Part shown: positions 1 through 8,205 of the stretch, piece by piece
How the letters are laid out: every line of letters starts with the position of its first letter
How positions within the stretch are numbered: the first letter of the stretch is position 1
Origin: Pseudomonas pohangensis
Lineage (GTDB): Bacteria > Pseudomonadota > Gammaproteobacteria > Pseudomonadales > Pseudomonadaceae
Direction of reading: 5' to 3'
NCBI RefSeq assembly: GCF_900105995.1
Contig: NZ_LT629785.1
Span: forward strand, 1,674,001 to 1,738,000
Length of the DNA stretch: 64,000 bases
Program-made: the position numbers and the translations under genes
Notes under the pieces: model-generated
Told to the model about the DNA's origin: nothing
Database searches by the model: none
The model's input: only the letters and a program-made list of their open reading frames with translations

Positions 1-43
1 CACTGGACTTGCCCAGCGGCGAATGTTCGGCAGGGTGCTGCAT
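1..43 (-). CDS. queF: QueF N-terminus (7-cyano-7-deazaguanine reductase), cut by window edge
   Basis: An ATG on the minus strand at 43 opens a frame reading MQHPAEHSPLGKSS before the window ends. This closely resembles the start of Pseudomonas QueF, the NADPH-dependent nitrile reductase that makes preQ1 for queuosine tRNA modification. Only 14 residues are visible, so no active-site residue can be checked. Support comes from the N-terminal match and from the next genes on the same strand, an ABC transporter pair that also lies near queF in Pseudomonas. It is probably separately transcribed or loosely linked to the upstream permease gene, whose stop is 36 bases away. Confidence 0.7.
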   Translation of the reverse strand, partial: MQHPAEHSPLGKSS

Positions 44-79
44 GGATTCAGACCTGAAGCGCGGTAGAAAGGAACCTGC

Positions 80-856
80 TCATTCACGCATACCGCGGCC
101 AGTGACCATCAGATGAATGCAGAACAGATAGAAAATCACGGCCGTCAGCAGCATCAGACTGATGGCCACGCCGATATTGATGTCCGATACGCCGAGAATC
201 CCGTAGCGAAAGGCATTGACCATATGCAGGATCGGGTTGGCCATGGAAACCTTCTGCCAGAACACCGGTAGCAGGCTGATCGAGTAGAACACGCCGCCCA
301 GATAGGTCAGGGGCGTCAACACGAAGGTCGGGATAATCGAAATGTCATCAAAGCTGCGGGCAAACACTGCATTGATGAAGCCGCCCATGGAAAAAATCGT
401 GGCGGTCATCAATACCACCAGCATGGTAATGCCGATGTGATGCACCTGCAGATCGGTGAAGAACAGCGACAGCAAAGTCACGATCAGGCCCACAACCAGG
501 CCGCGCACCACACCACCCATGACATAGCCAAGCAGGATGATATGCGGCGAAACCGGCGACACCATCAACTCCTCGATATTGCGCTGGAACTTGCTGCCAT
601 AAAAGCTCGATACCACATTGCCGTAGGAGTTGGTGATCACCGACATCATGATCAGGCCCGGCACGATGAACTGCATGTAGGTGAACTCGCCGACGCCACC
701 GATCTGGCGGCCAATCAGGTTGCCGAAAATCACGAAATACAGCGCCATGGTGATCGCCGGCGGTAGCAATGTCTGCGGCCAGATGCGCATGAAACGCCGT
801 ACTTCGCGGTAGACGATGGTCTGCAGGGCAATCAGATTGTCGTGAATCTCGCTCAT
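80..856 (-). CDS. yadH: ABC-2 type transporter permease, YadH-like
   Basis: Integral membrane subunit of an ABC exporter of the ABC-2 class. The 258-residue protein has a charged N-terminus followed by about six hydrophobic segments (first near residues 30-50, last near 230-250), the ABC-2 permease layout. Its length matches E. coli YadH (256 residues). It follows its ATPase with a 4-base ATGA overlap (853-856), so the two are translationally coupled. The substrate is not known for this family and cannot be inferred here. Confidence 0.88.
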   Translation of the reverse strand: MSEIHDNLIALQTIVYREVRRFMRIWPQTLLPPAITMALYFVIFGNLIGRQIGGVGEFTYMQFIVPGLIMMSVITNSYGNVVSSFYGSKFQRNIEELMVSPVSPHIILLGYVMGGVVRGLVVGLIVTLLSLFFTDLQVHHIGITMLVVLMTATIFSMGGFINAVFARSFDDISIIPTFVLTPLTYLGGVFYSISLLPVFWQKVSMANPILHMVNAFRYGILGVSDINIGVAISLMLLTAVIFYLFCIHLMVTGRGMRE

Positions 857-1785
857 GGGGTCACCTTCGACAAGTTCTTCTCGACCAGGGAAACGAACAG
901 TTCCTCCAGACGATTGCTCTTGTTGCGCAGGCTGAGCACCTCGATATTCTGAGCAGCCAGCTGGCGAAACAGTTCGGTAACGCCCTGTGCCTTGTCCACC
1001 AGCACCTCCAGCGTGCGCGAATCAAGCAGGTGTGAGCGGTAGCCGCTCAACTCGGGCGCCAGCAGCTGTGGTTCGGCGAGATCGAGCAGGAAAGTCTCGG
1101 ACTGCAACTTGAGCAGCAGTTCGCGCATGCTGGTGTTTTCGACAATCTGCCCCTTGTCAATGATGGCGATATTGCGGCACAGCTGCTCCGCCTCTTCCAG
1201 ATAGTGGGTCGTAAGGATAATGGTCACGCCCTGCTGATTCAGCTCGGTCAGAAAACCCCACATCGAGCGGCGCAACTCGATATCCACACCGGCAGTCGGC
1301 TCATCGAGAATCAGCAGTCGCGGGCGGTGCACCAGTGCCCGGGCGATCATCAGACGGCGTTTCATGCCGCCGGACAACATCCGCGCGGCCACATTGCGTT
1401 TGTCCCACAAGCCCAGCTCGCTCAGATACTGCTCGGCGCGCTCGCGTGCCTCACGCCGGGGAATACCGTAATAGCCGGCCTGGGTGGCAACAATATCGAA
1501 GGGTTTCTCGAACTGGTTGAAGTTGAACTCCTGTGGCACCAGTCCGATACAACGCTTGAGCGCGCCGGGCTCGCGATCCAGGTCGTGACCGAACACGTTG
1601 ACCGTACCGGAAGTCTTGTTTACCAGCGTGGACAGAATGCCGATGGTGGTGGATTTGCCAGCCCCGTTCGGGCCTAACAAGGCAAAAAAATCGCCTTCTG
1701 TGACATCCAGATCAATTCCCTTGAGGGCCTGAAAGCCATTGCCGTAGGTCTTGGTCAGTTGCCGAATGGTCAGAGCAGAACTCAT
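853..1785 (-). CDS. yadG: ABC transporter ATP-binding protein, YadG-like
   Basis: Cytoplasmic ATPase that powers the permease encoded immediately downstream. Walker A GPNGAGKST lies at residues 38-46, the ABC signature LSGG at 137-140 and Walker B LLILDEP at 157-163, followed by a switch His in TTHYLEEAE. The 310 residues include a C-terminal extension typical of ABC-2 exporters, and the length agrees with YadG (308). It is first in a two-gene operon. No strong Shine-Dalgarno is visible before the ATG. The exported substrate is unknown. Confidence 0.9.
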   Translation of the reverse strand: MSSALTIRQLTKTYGNGFQALKGIDLDVTEGDFFALLGPNGAGKSTTIGILSTLVNKTSGTVNVFGHDLDREPGALKRCIGLVPQEFNFNQFEKPFDIVATQAGYYGIPRREARERAEQYLSELGLWDKRNVAARMLSGGMKRRLMIARALVHRPRLLILDEPTAGVDIELRRSMWGFLTELNQQGVTIILTTHYLEEAEQLCRNIAIIDKGQIVENTSMRELLLKLQSETFLLDLAEPQLLAPELSGYRSHLLDSRTLEVLVDKAQGVTELFRQLAAQNIEVLSLRNKSNRLEELFVSLVEKNLSKVTP

Positions 1786-1855
1786 GAATATAAATACACC
1801 GGGGAAAGATAAGTCTGGATGTGATGGGTAACCGATAGCGACAAGCCGGTCAGAT

Positions 1856-2512
1856 TCAACCCGTCATCTCGCTGTGCAAGTCGCCAGCCAGGAAGGCTGC
1901 ATCGGCGGCAAACAGGTGCGGATACACCTTGCGCAGATGTTCGAAGAACAGCTCCAGCGGAAAATCTGCAAACTGACCGTGATCAAGCAGGTACTCCATA
2001 TAGCGCTCACCGTCCTGATTGAACGGGTGAAAGACGCTATCGCTGCGGCCATCAAACTCCAGCGGTTCGACCTTGAACAAGCGGCAAAGCGTCAGATTGA
2101 AAGCCGGAGTGGCCTTGACCCAGCGCCCTTCAATGAACAGCTCGGTGTAACCGTGCATGGCGAACACTTCGGTACGCAGCAGTTCGATCAGCCTGGGAGT
2201 AGACAGGTGATTGCGCACATCGGCCAGACCGATGCGTGCAGGAATCCCGCAATGTCTGGCGCAGGCTGCCAGCAGCAAGGCTTTGGGCACACAGTAGGAT
2301 TCGCCGGCCTGCAGCGCGTAGCTGGCTTTCAGTGTTTGCGGATCGGCGCTGAAGGAATACGGGTTGTAGCGAATTTCATCACGCACTGCGAGATAGAGGC
2401 TGACTGCCTGCAACCGAGGATCGGAACTCGCGCCACGATGCTGCTCGGCGAAACTCACCACCAGCGGGTGGTCACTGTCTATGAAGGGCGTCGGCTGGAG
2501 AAATTCACGCAT
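1856..2512 (-). CDS. Transglutaminase-like superfamily protein
   Basis: A 218-residue cytoplasmic-type protein with no signal peptide. The core fits the transglutaminase/cysteine-protease-like fold: a candidate nucleophile Cys in ESYCVPKALLLAA near residue 74, then a candidate His in MHGYTELFIEGRW near residue 119. The usual Asp that completes the triad is not obvious after the WVKATPAFN stretch, so catalysis is uncertain. It is transcribed with the same polarity as the ABC genes but about 70 bases upstream of them, probably from its own promoter. Substrate unknown. Confidence 0.75.
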   Translation of the reverse strand: MREFLQPTPFIDSDHPLVVSFAEQHRGASSDPRLQAVSLYLAVRDEIRYNPYSFSADPQTLKASYALQAGESYCVPKALLLAACARHCGIPARIGLADVRNHLSTPRLIELLRTEVFAMHGYTELFIEGRWVKATPAFNLTLCRLFKVEPLEFDGRSDSVFHPFNQDGERYMEYLLDHGQFADFPLELFFEHLRKVYPHLFAADAAFLAGDLHSEMTG

Positions 2513-2657
2513 GATGGCTCTCGCTCACAAGGCCGGTAAGTTTAACCGCAATTGGCTGGACAGCGCAGGTCAATCCCGGCGAACTCGCCGCCGAATGCGC
2601 CAGCTCGTCAGACGATAAGGCTATACTGCGCGCCCTTTCCAGCCCGAGGACCGCGCC

Positions 2658-3068
2658 GTGACCAGCCCCTACCTTGACCACCATTTGGCCCTACTGCAGC
2701 ATCTGCGCAGCATTCTGCTGGCACTTGGCGAGGCTGAACAGGTACCGGATGAAACCCACGCCCTGTTCCTCGAACGCTACGATGAACTGCTGGCTGAACT
2801 GCCGGACGACACCGAAAACAATCTGTATCTGGGTCAGGACCTGCTCAGCCAGATATTTCACCGCTATCCGCAAATCGCTCACCTGATTCCGCGGGACTTG
2901 CTGTGGTTCTTCGGCGGCGATTGCCTGCACTTCATGCCGGACGAAGAAATCCAGCTCTATCAGCAACTGGACGAACGCCGCTTTGCCGCCATCGAGAATG
3001 ACGAAGAGTTCGACTGGGCCGCGGAAAAACAGCTGCTGGCGATGCCTACGGATGGCTCCAGACACTGA
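2658..3068 (+). CDS. Conserved hypothetical protein, Pseudomonas PA2817-like
   Basis: A small acidic protein (136 residues) starting at GTG, preceded by GAGGA at a good distance. It has no signal peptide, membrane segment or recognisable catalytic motif. The sequence, rich in paired acidic residues and predicted helices, resembles the PA2817 family found in Pseudomonas beside the same tRNA-Gly/tRNA-Glu pair, so gene order supports orthology. It ends 25 bases before a bidirectional terminator shared with the opposing tRNAs. Function unknown. Confidence 0.8.
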   Translation: MTSPYLDHHLALLQHLRSILLALGEAEQVPDETHALFLERYDELLAELPDDTENNLYLGQDLLSQIFHRYPQIAHLIPRDLLWFFGGDCLHFMPDEEIQLYQQLDERRFAAIENDEEFDWAAEKQLLAMPTDGSRH

Positions 3069-3093
3069 GCTTGATCACCTAAACCGCACAAAC

Positions 3094-3123
3094 AAAAACG
3101 CCGCTCAAATGAGCGGCGTTTTT
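3094..3123. terminator. Bidirectional Rho-independent terminator
   Basis: The arms AACGCCGCTC and GAGCGGCGTT enclose a 4-base loop, with an A-run on the left and a T-run on the right. It can therefore stop the PA2817-like gene on the plus strand and the tRNA transcript on the minus strand. Confidence 0.9.
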
Positions 3124-3130
3124 GTGAATC

Positions 3131-3206
<76 letters not shown>

Positions 3207-3208
3207 AA

Positions 3209-3284
3209 TGGCGTCCCCTAGGGGACTCGAACCCCTGTTACCGCCGTGAAAGGGCGGTGTCCTAGGCCACTAGACGAAGGGGAC
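3209..3284 (-). tRNA. tRNA-Glu (TTC)
   Basis: The minus-strand 76-mer begins GTCCCCTTCGTCTAGTGG and ends GGGGACGCCA with an encoded CCA. The anticodon loop CTTTCAC carries UUC, and the T-loop GTTCGAGTC is intact. It is first of the two-tRNA unit with tRNA-Gly. Confidence 0.97.
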
Positions 3285-3458
3285 GCAGCCCGGAACGTGC
3301 AACTTGTTTTCCGGCCTCCCCGGTTGGCCAGAAGGCTTCACCGTGGAAGTGGCGCGCATTCTAGGGAGCCATCGCACAAGCGTCAACCCTCGAAACAAAT
3401 TCTTCCTGAAGACTATCGGCAGAGCCAGATTCCGCGGCTGTTGCCGAACGCTGCCGGA

Positions 3459-3950
3459 TTACGCCGGCTCGTGCTGAATGGCGCAGGCATCGCTGATAAA
3501 GCGCTCCAGCAGCCCGCCCAGTTGCTCCCGCAATTCGACCATCTGATCCAGGTTAAGACCACTGCTACACAACAGCTGATCCCGCAAAGGCAGCACCCGT
3601 GACTGCAAGGTAACACCCTGCCCGGTCAACGCCAGATGCACTTCACGTTCATCATGCACGGCACGCTTGCGTTCAACCAGCCCCAACTGCTGCAAGCGTT
3701 TGAGCAGTGGCGTCAGGGTGCCGGAATCAAGCATCAGCCGTTCTCCCAGCGCTTTGACCGTAGGCTGCGCTGGTGCAATGGCGTGCCACTCCCACAGAAC
3801 CAGCATGACCAGATACTGCGGATAGGTAAGCCCCAACTGGTCAAGCATCGGCTTGTAGCCACGCACCACCGCACGCGAGGCTGCATAGAGCTTGAAGCAC
3901 AACTGGTTATCCAGCAGCAATTCCGGCTGCAATGAAGACGAACCGGTCAT
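3459..3950 (-). CDS. ospR: MarR-family peroxide-sensing repressor OspR
   Basis: A 163-residue winged-helix regulator of the OhrR/OspR branch. Cys18 in DNQLCFKLYAASRA sits where the peroxidatic cysteine of OhrR-type sensors lies; oxidation of that residue releases the repressor from DNA. The wing region KRAVHDEREVHLALT is typical of MarR proteins. Its ATG overlaps the gpx stop by 4 bases, so repressor and peroxidase are one operon, as in Pseudomonas (PA2825-PA2826). It probably autoregulates through the palindrome upstream of gpx at 4490-4504. Confidence 0.88.
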   Translation of the reverse strand: MTGSSSLQPELLLDNQLCFKLYAASRAVVRGYKPMLDQLGLTYPQYLVMLVLWEWHAIAPAQPTVKALGERLMLDSGTLTPLLKRLQQLGLVERKRAVHDEREVHLALTGQGVTLQSRVLPLRDQLLCSSGLNLDQMVELREQLGGLLERFISDACAIQHEPA

Positions 3951-4432
3951 TTCAGCAGGGCTTCAATCTCGCTGGTGAGGTCTTCCGGCTTGGTTGTCGG
4001 CGCAAAACGCTTTACCAGCTTGCCGTCCTTGCCAACCAGAAACTTGGTGAAGTTCCACTTGATGCCCTTGCTGCCCATCAGGCCGGGAGCACGCTGCTTC
4101 AGTTCGGCATACAACGGATGGGTATTGTCGCCGTTGACTTCAATCTTCTTGAACAGCGGGAAGGTCACGCCGAAATTCAACTCGCAGAATTCGGAGATGG
4201 CGCCCTCGTCGCCCGGTTCCTGGTGGCCGAACTGGTTGCACGGAAAGCCGGCAATCACCAGACCTTTGTCCTTGTATTGCTGCCACAAGGCTTCAAGGCC
4301 CTTGTACTGTGGCGTAAAGCCGCATTTGCTGGCCGTGTTGACCACCAGCACCGCTTTGCCACCGAAATCGGCAAGCGTCTTGCTGTCGCCTTTGATGGTG
4401 GTTGCAGGAATATCGAGAAGGCTATTGCTCAT
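3947..4432 (-). CDS. gpx: Glutathione peroxidase family (thiol peroxidase-type) enzyme
   Basis: Cytosolic peroxidase that reduces hydrogen peroxide or organic hydroperoxides; bacterial Cys-type members usually take electrons from thioredoxin. The catalytic motif NTASKCGFTPQ carries the peroxidatic Cys near residue 37, followed by the conserved FPCNQFG segment with the probable resolving Cys, and WNFTKFLV supplies the conserved Trp-Asn. The ATG at 4432 was chosen over a TTG two codons earlier because GGAG lies seven bases before it. The 161 residues are normal for the family. It forms an operon with ospR through an ATGA overlap. Confidence 0.92.
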   Translation of the reverse strand: MSNSLLDIPATTIKGDSKTLADFGGKAVLVVNTASKCGFTPQYKGLEALWQQYKDKGLVIAGFPCNQFGHQEPGDEGAISEFCELNFGVTFPLFKKIEVNGDNTHPLYAELKQRAPGLMGSKGIKWNFTKFLVGKDGKLVKRFAPTTKPEDLTSEIEALLK

Positions 4433-4489
4433 GATCAAACTCCGGTCAGTTCAGTTAGTGGGCAAAGGATAACCGGATATTGAATTGTG

Positions 4490-4504
4490 AACAATCCAAT
4501 TGTT
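4490..4504. promoter_or_regulatory. Candidate OspR operator
   Basis: AACAATCCAATTGTT is an inverted repeat of two 6-base arms around a 3-base centre, inside a longer A+T-rich symmetrical stretch (4480-4509). It lies 58 bases upstream of the gpx start, abutting the msrB stop. MarR/OhrR proteins bind palindromes of this size and base composition. Assignment to OspR is inferred from position. Confidence 0.5.
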
Positions 4505-4505
4505 A

Positions 4506-4910
4506 TCAATCATTCGCATCCCGAGGTACCAGCCTCAGGCACACCGAATTGATGCAGTAGCGCAACCCGGTTGGTTTCGGCCCGTCAGGAAACACATGCC
4601 CCAGATGGGCATTGCAGGCAGCACAGCGCACTTCGGTGCGCCGCATGCCATGGCTGTGATCATCCAGCTGCAGCAGCGCCGCGGGATCAATGGCCTGAAA
4701 ATAACTGGGCCAGCCGCAGCCGGAATCGAATTTGGCGGAAGAATCAAACAGCGCGGCATCACAGCAAACACAGTGATAAGTCCCGGGCTCCTTGCTGTCA
4801 TGGTATTTACCGCTGAAGGGTCGTTCGGTGCCACCCAACCGGCACACCTGAAACTCTTCAGTACTCAAGGATGCACGCCACTCTTCCGGCGTTTTTTCAA
4901 TTCTGGCCAT
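4506..4910 (-). CDS. msrB: Peptide-methionine (R)-S-oxide reductase MsrB
   Basis: Repairs the R-diastereomer of methionine sulfoxide in proteins. The 134-residue form starting at 4910 has AGGAG seven bases upstream; a longer frame exists but lacks support. Two zinc CxxC pairs are visible (CVCCDA and CAACNA), then GHVFPDGP and the catalytic region RYCINSVCLRLVP, where the Cys of RYCIN is the nucleophile. The gene sits just upstream of gpx-ospR on the same strand, forming an oxidative-damage locus as in Pseudomonas. Confidence 0.95.
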   Translation of the reverse strand: MARIEKTPEEWRASLSTEEFQVCRLGGTERPFSGKYHDSKEPGTYHCVCCDAALFDSSAKFDSGCGWPSYFQAIDPAALLQLDDHSHGMRRTEVRCAACNAHLGHVFPDGPKPTGLRYCINSVCLRLVPRDAND

Positions 4911-5053
4911 GTTCATTCTCCTGATCTTTGCTGTATGCGTGACGCCTTTCCCCGCAGCCATGGCGCACGTATCATGCGTGGCTTTCAGTAGCCAGTCTGA
5001 GCCAGTAATCGCAACCAGCCAAGTTGCCATTCGCTTCAGCACCAAGGAGCATC

Positions 5054-6265
5054 ATGCAGGTCAGTAAATCAAACAAGCTTGCCAACGTCTGCTACGACAT
5101 CCGCGGTCCGGTGCTCAAGCATGCCAAGCGCCTCGAGGAAGAAGGCCAGCGCATTCTCAAGCTGAACATCGGCAATCCGGCACCGTTCGGCTTCGAAGCA
5201 CCCGAAGAAATCCTCCAGGACGTAATCCGCAACCTGCCTACGGCCCAGGGCTACAGCGATTCCAAGGGACTGTTCAGTGCCCGCAAGGCGGTCATGCAGT
5301 ACTACCAGCAAATGCAGGTAGAGGGTGTTGGCATCGAAGACATCTACCTCGGCAACGGGGTTTCCGAGCTGATCGTGATGTCGATGCAGGCGCTGCTCAA
5401 CAATGGCGACGAAGTACTGATCCCCGCGCCTGACTATCCGCTATGGACCGCGGCGGTCGCCTTGTCCGGCGGCAATCCGGTGCACTACCTGTGCGATGAG
5501 CAGGCCGGCTGGTTTCCGGACATCGACGACATCAAGGCCAAGATCACACCGAATACCAAGGCACTGGTGCTGATCAATCCGAACAATCCGACCGGTGCGG
5601 TGTATTCCCGCGAGGTGCTGCTGGAACTGGTCGAACTGGCCCGCCAGCACAAGCTGGTGATTTTTTCCGACGAGATCTACGACAAGATCCTCTACGACGA
5701 GGCCAAACATATCTGCACCGCCTCACTGGCGCCCGATGTGCTCTGCCTGACCTTCAATGGCCTGTCGAAATCCTACCGGGTAGCCGGTTTCCGCTCCGGC
5801 TGGGTGGTGATTACCGGTCCCAAGCAGCACGCCCAAAGCTACATTGAAGGCATCGACATGCTGGCCAATATGCGCCTGTGCGCCAATGTGCCCAGCCAGC
5901 ACGCCATCCAGACCGCCCTTGGCGGCTACCAGAGCATCAATGATCTGGTGCTGCCCAATGGCCGCCTGCTGGAGCAGCGCAACCGCACCTGGGAACTACT
6001 CAATGACATCCCCGGGGTCAGCTGCGTAAAGCCTATGGGGGCACTCTATGCCTTCCCCAGGATCGACCCCAAAGTCTGCCCGATCCACAACGACGAGAAG
6101 TTCGTGCTTGACCTGTTGCTGTCAGAAAAGCTGCTGATAGTCCAGGGTACAGCCTTCAACTGGCCTTGGCCCGATCACTTCCGCGTGGTCACTTTGCCCC
6201 GCGTGGATGATCTGGAGCAGGCGATCGGCCGCATTGGCAGCTTCCTGAAAAACTACCAGCAATAA
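5054..6265 (+). CDS. alaA: Pyridoxal-phosphate aminotransferase, AlaA-like (glutamate-pyruvate)
   Basis: A 403-residue fold-type I aminotransferase, the length of E. coli AlaA (405). The start at MQVSKSNKLANVCYDIRGP has AAGGAG just upstream. Visible family signatures include INPNNPTGAVYS, FSDEIYDKILYD with the cofactor-contacting Asp and Tyr, and the Schiff-base Lys in FNGLSKSYRVAGFRSGW. It probably makes alanine from pyruvate and glutamate in the cytoplasm. It is divergent from msrB, with the start codons 143 bases apart, and lies at the position of PA2828 in P. aeruginosa. Confidence 0.9.
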   Translation: MQVSKSNKLANVCYDIRGPVLKHAKRLEEEGQRILKLNIGNPAPFGFEAPEEILQDVIRNLPTAQGYSDSKGLFSARKAVMQYYQQMQVEGVGIEDIYLGNGVSELIVMSMQALLNNGDEVLIPAPDYPLWTAAVALSGGNPVHYLCDEQAGWFPDIDDIKAKITPNTKALVLINPNNPTGAVYSREVLLELVELARQHKLVIFSDEIYDKILYDEAKHICTASLAPDVLCLTFNGLSKSYRVAGFRSGWVVITGPKQHAQSYIEGIDMLANMRLCANVPSQHAIQTALGGYQSINDLVLPNGRLLEQRNRTWELLNDIPGVSCVKPMGALYAFPRIDPKVCPIHNDEKFVLDLLLSEKLLIVQGTAFNWPWPDHFRVVTLPRVDDLEQAIGRIGSFLKNYQQ

Positions 6266-6278
6266 TCCGGAACTTGCC

Positions 6279-6578
6279 ATGGCCCAGACCAAGCGCTACC
6301 TGCTTACCGGCGCCAGTTCCGGCATCGGCGAAGCCCTCGCCCGCCAGCTGGCCAGCCATGCTTACGACCCGGTACTGGCGGCACAGCGGATCGATACCCC
6401 GCTCAATCGGGGCATGGAGAACCGCCCGCTTGTCATTGATGTCGAGGTTGGTGCCGAATTGATCGCCAAGCACATCGAGAACCGCCGCGGATGCGCCTAC
6501 GTTCCCGGCTGGCCGAGGGCGCTGATCACACCTGTGCTGGGCCTGTTACCACCCCGACTGCTGGGAAAATACTTCTAG
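6279..6578 (+). pseudogene. Internally deleted short-chain dehydrogenase (mini-SDR remnant)
   Basis: The 99-residue frame joins an SDR N-terminus (RYLLTGASSGIGEALARQLASH, the complete nucleotide-binding glycine motif) directly to an SDR C-terminus (IDTPLNRGMENRPLVIDV then VPGWPRALITPVLGLLPPRLLGKYF). About 140 central residues, including the NNAG segment and the catalytic Ser and YxxxK, are absent, yet the frame is open across the join near residue 40. It cannot be a working SDR. It begins 13 bases after alaA and ends one base before the next start codon, so it is still carried in the operon. Confidence 0.75.
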
Positions 6579-7031
6579 ATGGACCTGCAAATCGACGAGT
6601 TCTATAAAGATTGTGCTGCCGGCTTATTGCAGTTGTATCTGGCGTTTCCGCGACGCACGGCGCTGTATGTGGAAGACCTGATCGGACTGGAAGAGACCGA
6701 TGAGTTCGGCTTGCCCAGCAAACGCCATCAGAGCTGCCTGGGCGCCCTGTTGTGGCTGGCAGATGAGGGTTACCTGCGCTACGACTCGACGATACGCCAC
6801 GAGGCCCTTGATCAGGCTGTACTCAGCGAGAAAGGCTTTGTCCGTCTGTCCCGTTCGGTCGCCCATCTGCTGGATACCCCGGCGGATCTGCCGGCTGCTG
6901 TCTTGCGCGTACAAGCCACGCTGGCCTGGCAACTGCGCGCAGCCCTGCGCAGCGGGCACAGTGAACGGGTGGTTCAGCTGACTCGCCTGGTTTTCGAGAG
7001 CAACCTCGGCGGGTCCGAGGACACAGTTTGA
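6579..7031 (+). CDS. Conserved hypothetical protein between alaA and htpX
   Basis: A 150-residue soluble protein whose ATG immediately follows the stop of the mini-SDR frame, so translation may be coupled; the upstream GGGA is a weak ribosome site. It is mostly helical-looking with no signal peptide, membrane segment or catalytic motif that I recognise. Its place between an AlaA-like gene and htpX matches PA2829 in P. aeruginosa, which is also of unknown function. The last 20 residues look unstructured. Confidence 0.75.
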   Translation: MDLQIDEFYKDCAAGLLQLYLAFPRRTALYVEDLIGLEETDEFGLPSKRHQSCLGALLWLADEGYLRYDSTIRHEALDQAVLSEKGFVRLSRSVAHLLDTPADLPAAVLRVQATLAWQLRAALRSGHSERVVQLTRLVFESNLGGSEDTV

Positions 7032-7118
7032 AATAGCTCCCCGGTTGAAGCCGCCCCTGCCCGCCTTATATAAGTCCCTGCGAAATAAACATTTTTCCAC
7101 TCGGAGAACGTTTCAACC

Positions 7119-8006
7119 ATGATGCGTATTGTGCTGTTTCTGGCAACCAACCTGGCGATCCTGCTGATAGCCAGCATTACCCTGAGTCTTTTCGGCTTCA
7201 ACGGCTTCATGGCTGCCAACGGCGTTGATCTGCAACTGGATCAGTTGCTGGTGTTCTGTGCAGTGTTCGGCTTCGCCGGCTCAATCATTTCGCTGTTTCT
7301 CTCCAAATGGATGGCCAAGAAAGGCACCGGCACACAAATCATCAGCCAGCCACGCACCCGTCACGAGCAGTGGTTGCTGCAAACCGTCGAAGAGCTGTCG
7401 CGCCAAGCCGGTATCAAAATGCCGGAGGTGGGTATTTTTCCGGCCTATGAGTCGAATGCCTTTGCCACCGGGTGGAACAAGAACGATGCCCTGGTAGCCG
7501 TCAGCCAGGGTTTGCTCGAGCGCTTTTCACCCGAAGAAGTGAAAGCGGTGCTGGCCCACGAGATAGGTCATGTGGCCAACGGCGACATGGTGACCCTTGC
7601 ACTGATCCAGGGCGTGGTGAACACCTTCGTGATGTTCTTTGCAAAGATTATTGGCAACTTTGTCGACAAAGTTATCTTCAAGACAGAGGAAGGAAATGGC
7701 CCGGCCTTTTACATCGCCGACATCGCCGCGCAGCTAGTGTTGGGTATCTTGGCCAGCACGATCGTCATGTGGTTCTCGCGTAAGCGCGAATTCAAGGCCG
7801 ATGAGGCCGGTGCCCGACTCGCCGGCACTGGCTCGATGATCGCCGCACTGCAGCGGCTTAAATCTGAACAGGGTGTACCGGTGCATATGCCCGAAAGTCT
7901 GACTGCCTTCGGTATCAACGGCGGCCTGAAGCAAGGCATTAAAAGTCTGTTTATGAGTCACCCGCCGCTGGATGTGCGTATCGAAGCGCTGCGCCAGCGT
8001 GGCTGA
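7119..8006 (+). CDS. htpX: Membrane zinc metalloprotease HtpX
   Basis: Inner-membrane M48-family protease that helps clear misfolded membrane proteins alongside FtsH. The 295-residue protein has two N-terminal membrane segments (about residues 5-25 and 40-60), the zinc motif LAHEIGHVANGD near residue 145, further hydrophobic segments after it, and a downstream Glu-containing KREFKADEAGA that provides the third zinc ligand. CGGAG precedes the tandem ATG codons. It stands alone between its own promoter region and a strong terminator. Confidence 0.96.
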   Translation: MMRIVLFLATNLAILLIASITLSLFGFNGFMAANGVDLQLDQLLVFCAVFGFAGSIISLFLSKWMAKKGTGTQIISQPRTRHEQWLLQTVEELSRQAGIKMPEVGIFPAYESNAFATGWNKNDALVAVSQGLLERFSPEEVKAVLAHEIGHVANGDMVTLALIQGVVNTFVMFFAKIIGNFVDKVIFKTEEGNGPAFYIADIAAQLVLGILASTIVMWFSRKREFKADEAGARLAGTGSMIAALQRLKSEQGVPVHMPESLTAFGINGGLKQGIKSLFMSHPPLDVRIEALRQRG

Positions 8007-8010
8007 TTAG

Positions 8011-8051
8011 CCATAACAACAAACCCGCCTCGTGCGGGTTTGTTGTTATGG
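8011..8051 (+). terminator. Strong hairpin terminator after htpX
   Basis: Two exact 18-base arms, CCATAACAACAAACCCGC and its complement, enclose the loop CTCGT. The right arm contains the TTTGTTGTT stretch expected after the G+C stem of a Rho-independent terminator, and the symmetry allows action from either side. Confidence 0.9.
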
Positions 8052-8205
8052 CGCCGCTGAAAGTTTACCTTCCCCTCACAGGCCAGTATGCAGCCGGGAA
8101 TCCGGCAATACAGCCTTCGCCTATTCGTTTGACTGAACAACTGCAAGCCGGACTACCTTTACCCGCAGCCCCTAACTGTTTGATGGGGCAATGGAGAACC
8201 TGAAT

